Positions 10,425 through 20,015 of a DNA stretch of 64,000 bases are shown here, piece after piece. A program made the position numbers and the translations under genes. Under the pieces are notes generated by a model. That model was not told where the DNA came from. It made no database searches and was given only the letters and a program-made list of their open reading frames with translations. The DNA is from Caldilinea sp. CFX5 (GTDB taxonomy: Bacteria; Chloroflexota; Anaerolineae; Caldilineales; Caldilineaceae): positions 163,265 to 227,264 of the forward strand of contig QWII01000014.1 in NCBI GenBank assembly GCA_021405325.1, read 5' to 3'. The first letter of the stretch is position 1, and each line of letters opens with the position of its first letter.

Positions 10425-13400
10425 TTACCACTCAATTTGAATACGCAGTCGGGACGGTGACTGGCCGTTCACTTGGCTATGGAGGAAGGTGCGGAAGCGC
10501 TCCTCCAACGCGTCAGGTGTACAGGGCATACCTGCCCGTGTCAGCGCCAATAGGAGATCAGCGCTATCGAAGGTCACTTTTTCCAATCCACGCAGGGCGT
10601 CCTGCATAGCATCAACCAGTTCATGCGTGATCTTCGGCGGCAGTGCGCCCGTGCGTACAAAGGCTTGCAGAACGTTGCGGACACCATCAGGCAGGAGTTC
10701 AATCGTTTCCTGTGCGGTTGGCTTGCTCAATTCCTCACGCAGCGTAGTCGTCCACTGCGTATAGAGCAGATCCAGATCTTTCTCCAGTTCCGCCAGACGT
10801 TGAATGGCTGGGGCATCCACTGTTTGTGGCTCGCTCTGGGGACTATAGCCACAGTGGGGGCAAGTCACTTGGTTGCGCAGGTCGGCTGCTGTACAACCAA
10901 TGCACGTCACTAACTTCTGCACCTTCTGTTCCCATTGCTGCAATTTGGCGGCGGGTAGCAAATCTAAGCCAGATAGCGTCTTAAGCTGTAAGTGGCGGCT
11001 ATCCTTTACAAGGGCCTGCTTGCGCGCATCTTCCGTAGGCGTAAGACGTGCGCGGGTGTGCTGTTCAAGGTAGACTTGCGTGTAATGATCATGCAGGTTT
11101 TCCAAGCCGCCATTTAGTCGTGCCCGCGCCGTAGGTGTGAAGCGCTGATTCGGATCTTGCAAGAGCGCTTGATATTGGGAGCGCGTCTCCTGTACCGCCT
11201 TTTGCCACTGATGAGTCGTGGGCAGATGATTCTCGGCCTGATAGACATATTCCAGACTTGGTCGCAGGGCATCCAGCGTCTGTTGTAAGCGCTCCATCTC
11301 CTGCAGGGTTGCGCGTCCACGCAAAGAGCGCTTTATCTCGACTTCACTCATGGCAAAGTTGCGAAAATGACCAGGTGTTTTAATACGGGTTAGATTCTCC
11401 AAAAGCTGACGATAGGTTTCCAACTGCTCACGCCATTCCCGGATTTCTGCCTCGGTCAACACCATGAAACGCCAATAGCCGATGCCCTTGCGTAACCGTT
11501 CCAGCGCGGTCAGTGTTCGCTCCAGTTCACGCTCCACGGTACTCTTCAAACTTTGCACCGCCAAGCCATGCTGCGCACTTTCTTGAATCAATGCTTCGGG
11601 CAGGTCAAGACCAGTAAAAAGTGTGCGCAGCGTCTGTTCAGGGAGCGCCTTGGGACGCGCAATCGCATGAAACCGTACAAGTTCTTCCACACCTATCTGG
11701 GCCGCCTGCTCCAGATCGTCAACACCGATGCGTAGACCACGCAAATTGAGTACGATCTCGCCCTGACGCACCAAGGTGAGGAGGATGACAGCCAACCACT
11801 CTGGCTCTAGCCGTGTATGCACCATACGCTCACGTCGGCTGTCACCGGTGAGCAAATCGCTTCGATTGAGAACATGATCAACCGGTAAGCTTGCCAGTTT
11901 TTGTAAAAGCGGTTGCACATAAGGTGACTTTTCCAGTTCAAAGAGCCATGCGCCGTTCTGCAAGCGCGCCAGGTGCAACCCTTCCAGCAAACTTTGGGCA
12001 GGACGGGTGACAAGACCGCCGGCAATGGCGCGCAGTGTGGCATTAGCAACCTGGGGCAGCGTCATTTGTGTTAACTGAAGACCAACAAATTTCGGGTAGT
12101 TTGGATAGCGCTGTTCAAATTGCGCTGAGAACAACGCGGCGGTCAACTGAAAGACTTGATCACGGAGACCCAAGTTGCCAAAGGATAAGCGATGGGCTGC
12201 GATCAACTCTGTCACCGCCAGAACCTTGTCGCAATAACGTACAGAAAAAGAACGGGCCAAATTGTCTCTCAGCCAATTCGCCAGTTGCTGACGATGCTCA
12301 TCAGCTTTGCGTTCATACTGTGATTTGTTACTGCCAGACGAAATGGTGCCCATCTCACGGGCGCCGGCGTAGAGGCGTAGCAATTTATCAAATGTGTTGT
12401 CGCGTTGTTTCAGAACAAAGTAAATCTCATCCTCAGCCGTGTGGCTCTCTTTGCCATTCTGTGTGTAGAGGCCGAGGAAGTGGATGTAGAAGTCCCGTTC
12501 AGGTTGCGCCGTTGATCGCTCGTTGGTCGCACCCAAGAAAATATAGCCATCACGGGTAATCCCATGCCCTGGCCAAGGGATCTCCCGTTGCCAAATCCGA
12601 AAGCCCGGCACATAAGCGCTATCCGTCAGTTCTAACGCGTAGACAAGCAGATCAAAGTAGTAGCGATCCAAGGCGTCAGTATCTAGCGTATCAGCCCGTT
12701 GCCGAACGAGAGCATCGAAATCTACATCCTTATGCAGGTCAAGATAATACTGACCGTTCTCGGGATTGCGTGAGATAAACTGACCACTGACTGCACGTAA
12801 AATTTGCTCTAGCGTTGCTTCTACACTGGTCAGCAGAAAATCGGCGTCCTGTTCCGGTATGGGAAGACTGAGGCATAGTTGATCGCGTAACTCTTGAGCA
12901 GTCAACCCAATCGGCGCTTTTAGATCGCCCACCGTTAACCGATGTAGCGCTAGGGCATGAATAACACGGCGGGCTGCCTCACGATATTCGGGCCGCACGC
13001 CACTTTGTACCTTATCTTCTAGCACGCGGCTCTTCTCAAGCACCTCTCTCACTTCAGGAATGGCCCGATAAGAGGCATCGGCCTGAATGGCACGCCAGTA
13101 GCTATCAAAAGACAACAGGCCGGGGCGATCCGTTGGCACATTTTGATTGAGTAGTTGCTGCATCTCCTGGCTGATTTCACGGAGCGCTTGCCGCTTCTCG
13201 ATCAAGGTCACTCGTTCAAAGGTATCCAGGTAGGCCGGATGAACCGGGAAGAGCGCCACAAAGTCATCCAGGTGTTCAGCCATTTCGTTGTATAGCGTTG
13301 TATAGCGGGCCAAGTGGTTGCGGATCAACTTCATCTGGCGCGGTTCTTTCTTGAGCAACCGTCGGGCGACAACGTAGGCGACATCCTCACGCACAATGCG

Positions 13401-14131
13401 CACCTGGGAAAAGCGATCCTTCACCCGGCGCACAGAATCGGCTGCAAATTGAAACCGGGGATTGTCGAAGAGCGCTTCTTGTAGACCAGCGATAAAGCGG
13501 AACCGACTTTGCGAGCAAACTTCGCCCACCTCACGTAAGAAAGCTAGATCGAGTACCAATTGTTATCGGTACGCGAAGTGAGATACTCTAGCATCTCGTC
13601 AATGACAACCAGCAAGCCGCGTTCCGGGTACTTGGCATGAAAGGCCGCCATCATAGCCGTCAGCAGGTCTTTTGTGTTGGGCGCTTGAGTCATGGAGGGA
13701 AAGTGATGGACAACACCAAGCTGGGCAAGCCCCTGTTCGAGATAGCCTAGCACTACATCGCGCAGGGGCATCTGGGTCGCGCCAAACTCCTGACGTACCA
13801 CCCAAAAAGTCCCGGCAATCGAGTTCAATCCCTGGATCACAGCCGGGTGGGTCACCGTTGCACCGAGTGCCGCATGTTCGGCGACCGCAGAGAGTACCGA
13901 CATCAAGTGTGATTTCCCGGTGCCATAGTTGCCCACCACAAAGAGACCGCCACCCCGTTCCGTTGCCTGCAAGTCGAGTATCGGTAAGATTTGGCGCAAG
14001 ATCACATCAGCCATGCGGTCGGAGATGACATAGGTGGCCACCAATCGTTCAGCTTGGCTCCGATCATCGGCTGAACGAAGCTGAACCACACTTTCAATTG
14101 GATCAAAATGAATCAACTCGCCATACTTCAT
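10425..14131 (-). pseudogene. DUF6079/BrxC-like P-loop ATPase, split by a one-base frameshift
   Basis: Two reading frames together encode one ~1,240-residue ATPase. The first (14131 to 13544) begins with ATG after AGGAAG and carries Walker A GNYGTGKS (residues 67-74) and Walker B LLVVIDE (173-179). It then runs into NNWYSI and a stop. The second (13559 to 10425) opens at a TTG exactly where the first fails and continues LVLDLAFLREVGEVC, the expected continuation after Walker B. Adding one C near 13560-13563 would restore DNQLVLDLAF. The rest is helical, with a long coiled-coil-like stretch and a C-terminal Cys4 zinc ribbon (CIGC...CPHC) near 10,860-10,920. Full-length relatives of about this size are core ATPases of BREX-like and related defence systems. 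The break may be a genuine mutation, phase variation or a sequencing error; there is no long homopolymer at the site. Confidence 0.85.
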
Positions 14132-14223
14132 GACTACTTCCTATCGTTGGTTGGCACTCCCGTTGTACCTGAGTTGAAGTGTGCTACTTCGTTTTGGGGG
14201 TGATGGTTTGGGTAAGTTGGGCT

Positions 14224-15885
14224 TTACAACGGTTTGAATTTCTGATCATGCAGCAAAATCAGATGGGTGCGTGCTCGTGAACAGCCGACATAGAGGACTA
14301 GATGTTGGTCTCTGTGTGCGGTTTCATCTAGTTCTGCGATCAAGACAACCCTTCGTTCCAATCCCTTGAATTGATGAATCGTGTTCACCTGAACATGGTT
14401 CGGCAATCTCGGTGTACTGCGTGTGAGCATGAAATTGCCAAGCGGTTGACCTTCTGGCAATGCCGAACGATGCTCCCCGCGCGGTGTTAAAATCACTACG
14501 TCTTGGAGGGCAATTGCTTCCTCGTTGATCAAGCGATGGAGCGTTTTGCGGAGGAGGCGAAGCATCTCCTCTGTTGACTCGTATGCTAACCATTCAGGTG
14601 CATGACCTAGTGGCCCATGTGCTTTGAGCCGGGAGCCTTGCTGGTGGAAGCCAGCGACGAGCCGATGAATTTCCTGCGTATTCCGGCAATTTTCATACAA
14701 GGGAAAAGGCGAGCTGTCGATTAGCCCAGGAATTTGATCGACACCGCGGTAAAGATTTTGATTATCATCAAAAAATACATACATGATCCCATGCTGAGGA
14801 TCATGCAACAGTTCACCAAGAGCCAACCACCAATTTTCCTTGAAATCTTGGCCCTCATCGATCACAATGGCATCAAAGCGAGCGCCAAGCGTATCCACTG
14901 CTTCCAGCATCAGGTCAGGTAAGAACTCGTTATAGTAAGCATCCCGGTCACGCGGTGGGATGGCCTTGATGCCGGCTTCTTGAATCAAACTTTCACAGAG
15001 GTTATGGAAATGCAGGACTGTAACCCCTTCGTCTGCCCGCTGCGTCAAATATTGGGCCAATGGTGCATTGAAGCAGGTGAGCAAAACATTGAATCCTTCT
15101 GTTGCAAGTCGGCGCGCCTTTTCTAACGCCAACATCGTCTTGCCCGACCCGGCACAACCTTGAATGGCCGCTCGCCGTTGGAAGCTGAGGAGGTCGAGAA
15201 CGCGCATCTGCTGTTCTGTCAGTTCGATAAGTCGCTCATCTTCATAGGCTAACTCAACACCCAAAGGTGTACGCAACTGGAAAGACTTCGCCAATAGATC
15301 GGTGAGCAGTCGAAGGCGATCCACACCTAACACCCCGTTACGACCATCGCTATTGCGGTAAAAGGCAAAAGCTCGGCGTATGGCCGTTTCTATATCCTGC
15401 AATGCCGTCTGATCTAGCACAATTTCTGCCGGAAGGTCAGGTCGTAACTGAGTTAAATGGACAACGACATCAGGGAAAGCTACTGCATGACCCATCGTCA
15501 CCCACCGCTGCGGCCACTGCGGCAAGTCCTGGAGTTTCTCTAAAAGCGTATGCTTACTGGAACGAGCTTGGTTCACCGGGTCCTTAATGGTGAATGTCTC
15601 ACCGTTTCGATTCTCTGAGGTCCAGATACCGGAGGTAGCGTTATAGTGAATAGCGCCGCCCTTTACTTCTAGTATCAACACCCCTAGCTCAGGGTGAGCA
15701 ATGACGAAATCGGCTTCACCATCTTGTGCATCGCTATCTGGGCGACGCGAGAGCCACGCTACGCTGTAAAAAACCACAAATGGGTTAGGAAGTTGGCTCA
15801 AGGCAGCATAAGTCGAACGTTCAGCCGAACGTTTAGGATCTTGTAATACATTTTCTGGCAACCGTTCTGGGTAGATGTGAGGCAT
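14224..15885 (-). CDS. NERD-domain nuclease fused to SF1 (UvrD-like) helicase
   Basis: A 553-residue protein. The N-terminal ~120 residues form a NERD (nuclease-related) domain with GEADFVIAHPELGVLILEVKGG, whose Asp and Glu-x-Lys match the PD-(D/E)XK active site. An SF1 helicase core follows: Walker A GCAGSGKTMLAL near residue 245, Walker B AIVIDEGQDF near 345, and the late motifs NTIHQFKGLERRVVL and YVGCSRARTHLIL at the C-terminus. It is short for a UvrD helicase but typical for NERD-helicase proteins, which are common in defence islands. ATG 15885 has AGG six bases upstream and is preferred to the TTG at 15891. It is first in the minus-strand run, 92 nt before the ATPase gene, and probably belongs to the same locus, though it could be an independent defence gene. 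Confidence 0.88.
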   Translation of the reverse strand: MPHIYPERLPENVLQDPKRSAERSTYAALSQLPNPFVVFYSVAWLSRRPDSDAQDGEADFVIAHPELGVLILEVKGGAIHYNATSGIWTSENRNGETFTIKDPVNQARSSKHTLLEKLQDLPQWPQRWVTMGHAVAFPDVVVHLTQLRPDLPAEIVLDQTALQDIETAIRRAFAFYRNSDGRNGVLGVDRLRLLTDLLAKSFQLRTPLGVELAYEDERLIELTEQQMRVLDLLSFQRRAAIQGCAGSGKTMLALEKARRLATEGFNVLLTCFNAPLAQYLTQRADEGVTVLHFHNLCESLIQEAGIKAIPPRDRDAYYNEFLPDLMLEAVDTLGARFDAIVIDEGQDFKENWWLALGELLHDPQHGIMYVFFDDNQNLYRGVDQIPGLIDSSPFPLYENCRNTQEIHRLVAGFHQQGSRLKAHGPLGHAPEWLAYESTEEMLRLLRKTLHRLINEEAIALQDVVILTPRGEHRSALPEGQPLGNFMLTRSTPRLPNHVQVNTIHQFKGLERRVVLIAELDETAHRDQHLVLYVGCSRARTHLILLHDQKFKPL

Positions 15886-16585
15886 ATACAACCTATGTCT
15901 ATGTTATTTTTCGAGCAACCTAATAATTCACATAATCTGGACCTACGGTACTACTGGTCATAAATAGCTTATTATTGAACCTACATTCAGCGACGTATGC
16001 CATAACCGAAATCTTTCGCTTCAGTGGCAAACAGAATTCTGCCTGCGCTCTCTTTATTGTTAGTAAGTTTGTACCAATCATGTGGTAAGAGTGGTAATTT
16101 AGCATTTAACATGGAAGATAACTTACGATATTTCTCTTATTTAACGAGATAGTGTAATCTACATTAATTAAAATTACTAATTTATATATCCATAGAATGA
16201 TTAAATAATTTTTCGCTCTCCTGAAAGCTTATAGAATCGATGCGTAAATGTTGCAAGCAGCCCAAAGACTAATATACGGGAGGTGGTGTTTAGCTATACT
16301 GGGTAAAAAGGATGAAATCATACACTATTTTGCTGATTATCTTATCAGCAAAATAAGTATTCTAAGCTTACAGTAAGCTTGCTGTTTATTGGCGGTAAGA
16401 GGTAGTAACTGAGGAGTAAACTTTGTTATTTGCAATACATCAGAAGCAGATTACGATGTTTTGACTGCCATTTCCTTCTCATACTACTTCAATCAAATCT
16501 ATCTTCATACAAGTTTACTCATCGAAGCACTATATTGCTCAAATAAGCTCTAAAATCGTTACTAATGCAACAGAACTATCCGAAA
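15886..16585. other. AT-rich intergenic region
   Basis: About 700 bases, clearly richer in A and T than both flanks and without a convincing gene. It must hold the promoter of the minus-strand defence run. An 11-bp inverted repeat with a 6-nt loop (ATTTTGCTGAT, 16327-16354) is followed by a second small palindrome, AAGCTTA-cag-TAAGCTT (16364-16380). Either could be an operator or a weak terminator. I see no tRNA or obvious attachment site. Confidence 0.5.
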
Positions 16586-18249
16586 CTATTCAGCCCCGGC
16601 TAGCACATACTGGGTGCTATGCGCTTGGCCAATGCGTCGGAGCAGACCCAGTTGGAGCAACGTGCGTAAATCCCTGCGCACCATCTGCTCAGAAATGGCG
16701 ACATCAGTTAGGGCAACGTATTGCGCCGTCGTGATAGCGCCGTGCTCTTGCAAGAAAGCGAGGGCCGCCTGCTGGCGTGGGTTGAGGTCATATCCCTGCC
16801 ATCGCAGGCCAGGTGATTGCTTTTCGGTTGGTGGTGTTACTTGGAGGGTGTAATACGCCCAACGGCGGGACCCTTGCATCGCCACAACGCCGTTCTCGAC
16901 CAAGCCACGGAGTTCACGCGTCGCCAGCCCTGGATCGACATTGTTCAGCCGTCAACAATCCCCATTCGTCATCTGTTCATGGCGATACAAATAGGCCAGC
17001 GCCGTTCGTTGGCGGCGATGGAGCGGCAAGCCGGCAAACCGATTGAGCCAGGTGGCGGTAGCCGGATCCAACAAGGTATGGTTAGAGAAAACTACCCGGA
17101 AGTAACTGCGTGTATCGTGAAAACGCGGTGGCTCTAGATGGGCCTCATGCCGCGCGGCCAACATGGCGCGAATCCCAGAGCCGCGATTCTCCACCAGGCC
17201 GCGCTCACCCAGCAGCCGCATGAGAAGCTGGTTGCGCGTCGACTGCGCTTGTTGCAGGTTACTTTTATTAACCGGACCAAAGAGACCGCCAGGGCTTTGA
17301 ATCGCCAAACGGCATTGACCAGCGCTTCCCGCAGCGCCTCCTCGGGATATTCGGGCAAGGTGCGATGGAAGATGCCTTCAATGAGCGTACTTTGGCGCAT
17401 ATTGAGCAGACAGCGTTGCACCGCCTGTTCGATCAGCTCCGGCAGCGCGCCCTCAAACTGGGCATTGTCCAGAAAGCGTTCCCCCCGTGGCCCTTTGCCG
17501 CCTGCTTCTACGCCTGGATACCGGACAAAGGTGAGCATCAGGGCGGGATAGAAGCGCTGGGGCCAAAGACCAAAGACGAGTAGACCGGCCAAGGTGGGAT
17601 GCACGCCCTGGTCGTCCTGGCCAATCATTTCTAACGCCAGCAACTGCTCCACCTGTGTTTTGTCATCGAGCCGCAAGCGGCGCCACACACGCCCGCGCTG
17701 CTGTTTCACACGTCCCAAGTAGGCCGACAACAAATCAAGATTTAGGTCATCCAAGGTCATCTGTGGCACGAAGGCCCGATCAAACAGCGGCTGACCACGT
17801 CCAGTGACATACGAAAAGGTTTCATACTCGGTCATGCGCCGGTTCTCGTTGCCAACGCGCAAGAAGGCGCCGCTCTGCAGACCGCTGGGGGCATAGTAAC
17901 AAGGCTTATAGAGATAGTCACATTCAGGCACTTCCGCTACCAGGATGCGCTGTCCCTCGACCTCGACTACAGCAATATCCAAAGCAATTGGCGGCATCAT
18001 GCGCGCCGACAACGTCGTCAGCTCGGTGAGGACGGTTTGTACATCCTCCACCCCGGTGACCGCAAACTGTTGGGCTTCATCCAGCCCCAGCACAATCACG
18101 CCACCCATAGGGCGATTGGCAAAGGCTGAGAGAGCCTCATAAAGGCGTTGGGGCACGCTACGGCGTGCCCGTTTTACCTCAATGGTCGCATCCGCAAATT
18201 CGCCGCTACGCACTGCGGCAATGAGGTCGAGTGCGTCTTGTTTGTCCAT
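16586..18249 (-). pseudogene. AlbA/Schlafen-type ATP-binding transcriptional regulator (RecG-like), decayed
   Basis: Remnant of an ATPase-type regulator with an N-terminal AlbA_2/Schlafen-like domain (EVKRARRSVPQRLYEALSAF, GGVIVLGLDE). The first frame (18249 to 17134) is normal up to EEALREALVNAV, where family members continue with a His-Arg-Asp-Tyr segment and a beta hairpin. Here ~25 codons are missing, and the correct continuation (AIQSPGGLFGPVN) sits in another frame from about 17305 down to 16952. That frame then hits an in-frame TGA at 16952-16954, beyond which the same frame reads on through RLNNVDPGLATRELRGLVENG to 16586, including a C-terminal winged helix. One deletion with frame change plus one nonsense codon means the gene is dead. 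Confidence 0.88.
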
Positions 18250-18368
18250 CGCAATCGGTTTCTATTGATGCACGAAAATCACTGGTATGCCCATTTCACC
18301 ACACGGGCTGGTGACACAAAAGCGATCATACCTGGGCGTGATGGCAGTTGTTCGGCAAGGACAGGCAT

Positions 18369-18399
18369 AAAAAAAGCGCCCTGACCAAAGTCAGAGCGC
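18369..18399 (-). terminator. Rho-independent terminator after the primase gene
   Basis: On the minus strand, a GC-rich stem (GCGCTCTGAC / GTCAGGGCGC, one mismatch, 4-nt loop) is followed by seven T. It lies 36 nt downstream of the primase stop and ends the minus-strand accessory block. Confidence 0.85.
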
Positions 18400-18434
18400 A
18401 AGGGCATGGATACAAGGCCCTGCCGGGTGGAACC

Positions 18435-19466
18435 TCAGTGGTGGAGCAGCTTGGCTACCCAGGACTCCAGGCGATTTTGTTGGAGTAAGTCGTTGGCATC
18501 CTGTCCGCTGGGGACGAAAACAGCGATAAACTGCGGTTGCGTTACCCCTAATGCACACAGTGCAGTCAACGCTTCCTGCGTAATGTTCTCTTCATCGGCC
18601 CACAAGATAACCTGCTGATACCCCTGCTGGATCACCTTCGCCACCGCGGCCAATACCGCAGAGCGCAAGAGATTGCCTTGGGGACCCCACGAGAGAACAT
18701 CAACGCCCCAGCCATGACACACTTGCCAGAGAGAGATGGCGTTCAACTCACCTTCCACCAGGATGAGCGTTGTCGCCCCGGTAAGCAAAGGTAAGCCAAA
18801 GAGCAAGCGCTCTCCGCCAGCTTTCTGCCCATAGCGTTCGCGTTTGGTCAGGGTCGCGGCCAGATAGCGATACTGGATGGCTTGCAGTGCGCCATCTGTC
18901 CACCACGGTAGAAAGAGGGCGTCCTCATGACGTGCGCGCCGCACATGCCACGCTTTGCCATAGCCCAAGCCCCACGCCTGCCAGGTCGCCGGGGTAAAGC
19001 CACGGCCTTGCAAATAGGTGCGGCCAGCTAAACCAACCCTCGGATCGGCGAGGCGTTGCACCGCTTGTGCCAGCCAGGCAGTGGCTTTCTCCTGCCACAT
19101 GGCGCTACACCAATCAGGCGATGGCTTTGCTTTCACCATCTGTACGGGCTGGCTTTGCCGCCATGAGCGTGCATACAGCGTCGCCACCGCTTCACGAAAG
19201 CTCAACTTGTCGCGCCGCATGAGGAAATCAAAGCCATCACGCCAGCCACTGATCGTTGGTTCACCAGTACACTGCCGGCAGAACCACCGACCACCCCCTT
19301 CGGCAAAGGGTTGGACATGGAAGCGGTCCTCACCGCCACAGAACGGACAGGGGCCGGCATACTCTCCACCGTGGCTCTTCGCCACTTTGTGCAATTCGCC
19401 GCCAATCAAGTCCAGCAGGTTGATCTGCTGTTTAAGGCGGACAAACTCCGCCCTACGCATCAGCAT
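18435..19466 (-). CDS. CHC2 zinc-finger/TOPRIM DNA primase of a mobile element
   Basis: A 343-residue primase-like protein. The N-terminus has a CHC2-type zinc finger (GPCPFCGGEDRF...WFCRQC, about residues 35-70). The middle carries GRTYLQGRGFTPATWQAWGLG, as in phage and plasmid primases. A TOPRIM domain follows, with LILVEGELNAISLWQ and QVILWADEEN. It is much shorter than chromosomal DnaG and lacks the helicase-binding tail, which fits an element-encoded primase. ATG 19466 is chosen over an upstream in-frame start because AAGGAAAGGGGG precedes it. It overlaps the end of a small basic ORF by 14 nt and is followed by a strong terminator. Role: probably priming of element replication or of complementary-strand synthesis after transfer. 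Confidence 0.9.
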   Translation of the reverse strand: MLMRRAEFVRLKQQINLLDLIGGELHKVAKSHGGEYAGPCPFCGGEDRFHVQPFAEGGGRWFCRQCTGEPTISGWRDGFDFLMRRDKLSFREAVATLYARSWRQSQPVQMVKAKPSPDWCSAMWQEKATAWLAQAVQRLADPRVGLAGRTYLQGRGFTPATWQAWGLGYGKAWHVRRARHEDALFLPWWTDGALQAIQYRYLAATLTKRERYGQKAGGERLLFGLPLLTGATTLILVEGELNAISLWQVCHGWGVDVLSWGPQGNLLRSAVLAAVAKVIQQGYQQVILWADEENITQEALTALCALGVTQPQFIAVFVPSGQDANDLLQQNRLESWVAKLLHH

Positions 19467-19641
19467 GATCCACCCCCTTTCCTTGATGGCATTGTTGCCG
19501 TAACAGGAACCGTTGAAACCGGCGCAAGTGTCGGTAGAAACCTTGCTTGCCCCATTGGCGACGCACAGCCTGTGCATTGCGCCACGACATGGGGGACGAC
19601 AGACGAAAGCGACGAGGCCGTTGTGGCCGATGATGTGCCAT
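19453..19641 (-). CDS. Small Arg-rich basic protein
   Basis: A 62-residue ORF beginning MAHHRPQRPRRFRLSSPMSW. The ATG at 19641 is preceded by GGAAGGAGG at ideal spacing, one of the strongest ribosome-binding sites in the block. About a third of the residues are Arg, Lys or His. There is no recognisable domain. Its end overlaps the primase start by 14 nt, so translation may be coupled. It could be a small nucleic-acid-binding protein or only a leader ORF for the primase. Support is the ribosome-binding site and position, not homology. Confidence 0.5.
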   Translation of the reverse strand: MAHHRPQRPRRFRLSSPMSWRNAQAVRRQWGKQGFYRHLRRFQRFLLRQQCHQGKGVDHADA

Positions 19642-20015
19642 TGCTTTCCTCCTTCCGCGGGAAAGCAGCGCCAACCCTATGCTGTCCACCCGGAAGCGGG
19701 CGACGCAACGGTCTGACCCGCTTTCCGGCATTTGAACCCATATCCAGCACTAATCGCGCATTAGGCAAAGAACCACCTGCGCGATCAGGGCCGAAAAACG
19801 ATACGATTGGTAAAGAACCTGCTGGAACCCTTCGCACCAGCGGTTGATGGACAAGTCTCCTTCTCCGCCAACCGCTGCTGTGAAAGGTATCCTTTTCCCT
19901 AGCGGCATGTGGCCAGCTAGGGAAAAGGACCATTGATGAGGGGGTGACAAGGGGCCAGGGTGATAAGGCGAACGGGAAAATTCACCTTGTCATCTTGTCA
20001 CCTTGTCAGGGAACC
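19642..20015. other. Intergenic region with hairpin and direct repeats
   Basis: About 370 bases between the vWA gene and the small basic gene. A perfect 14-bp inverted repeat (TCCTTTTCCCTAGC, arms 19890-19903 and 19916-19929) is probably a terminator-like hairpin. Next to the vWA stop are direct repeats of CTTGTCA (19984-20008), which pair partly with GGTGACAAGG at 19943-19952. No convincing gene is visible. Confidence 0.55.

Noticed and set aside
15920..16105. Minus-strand ORF (61 aa) in the AT-rich gap upstream of the NERD gene
   Set aside because: No ribosome-binding site or recognisable pattern; chance ORF in AT-rich DNA.
19311..19847. Plus-strand ORF (178 aa) over the primase start
   Set aside because: It lacks a ribosome-binding site and overlaps a well-supported minus-strand gene.
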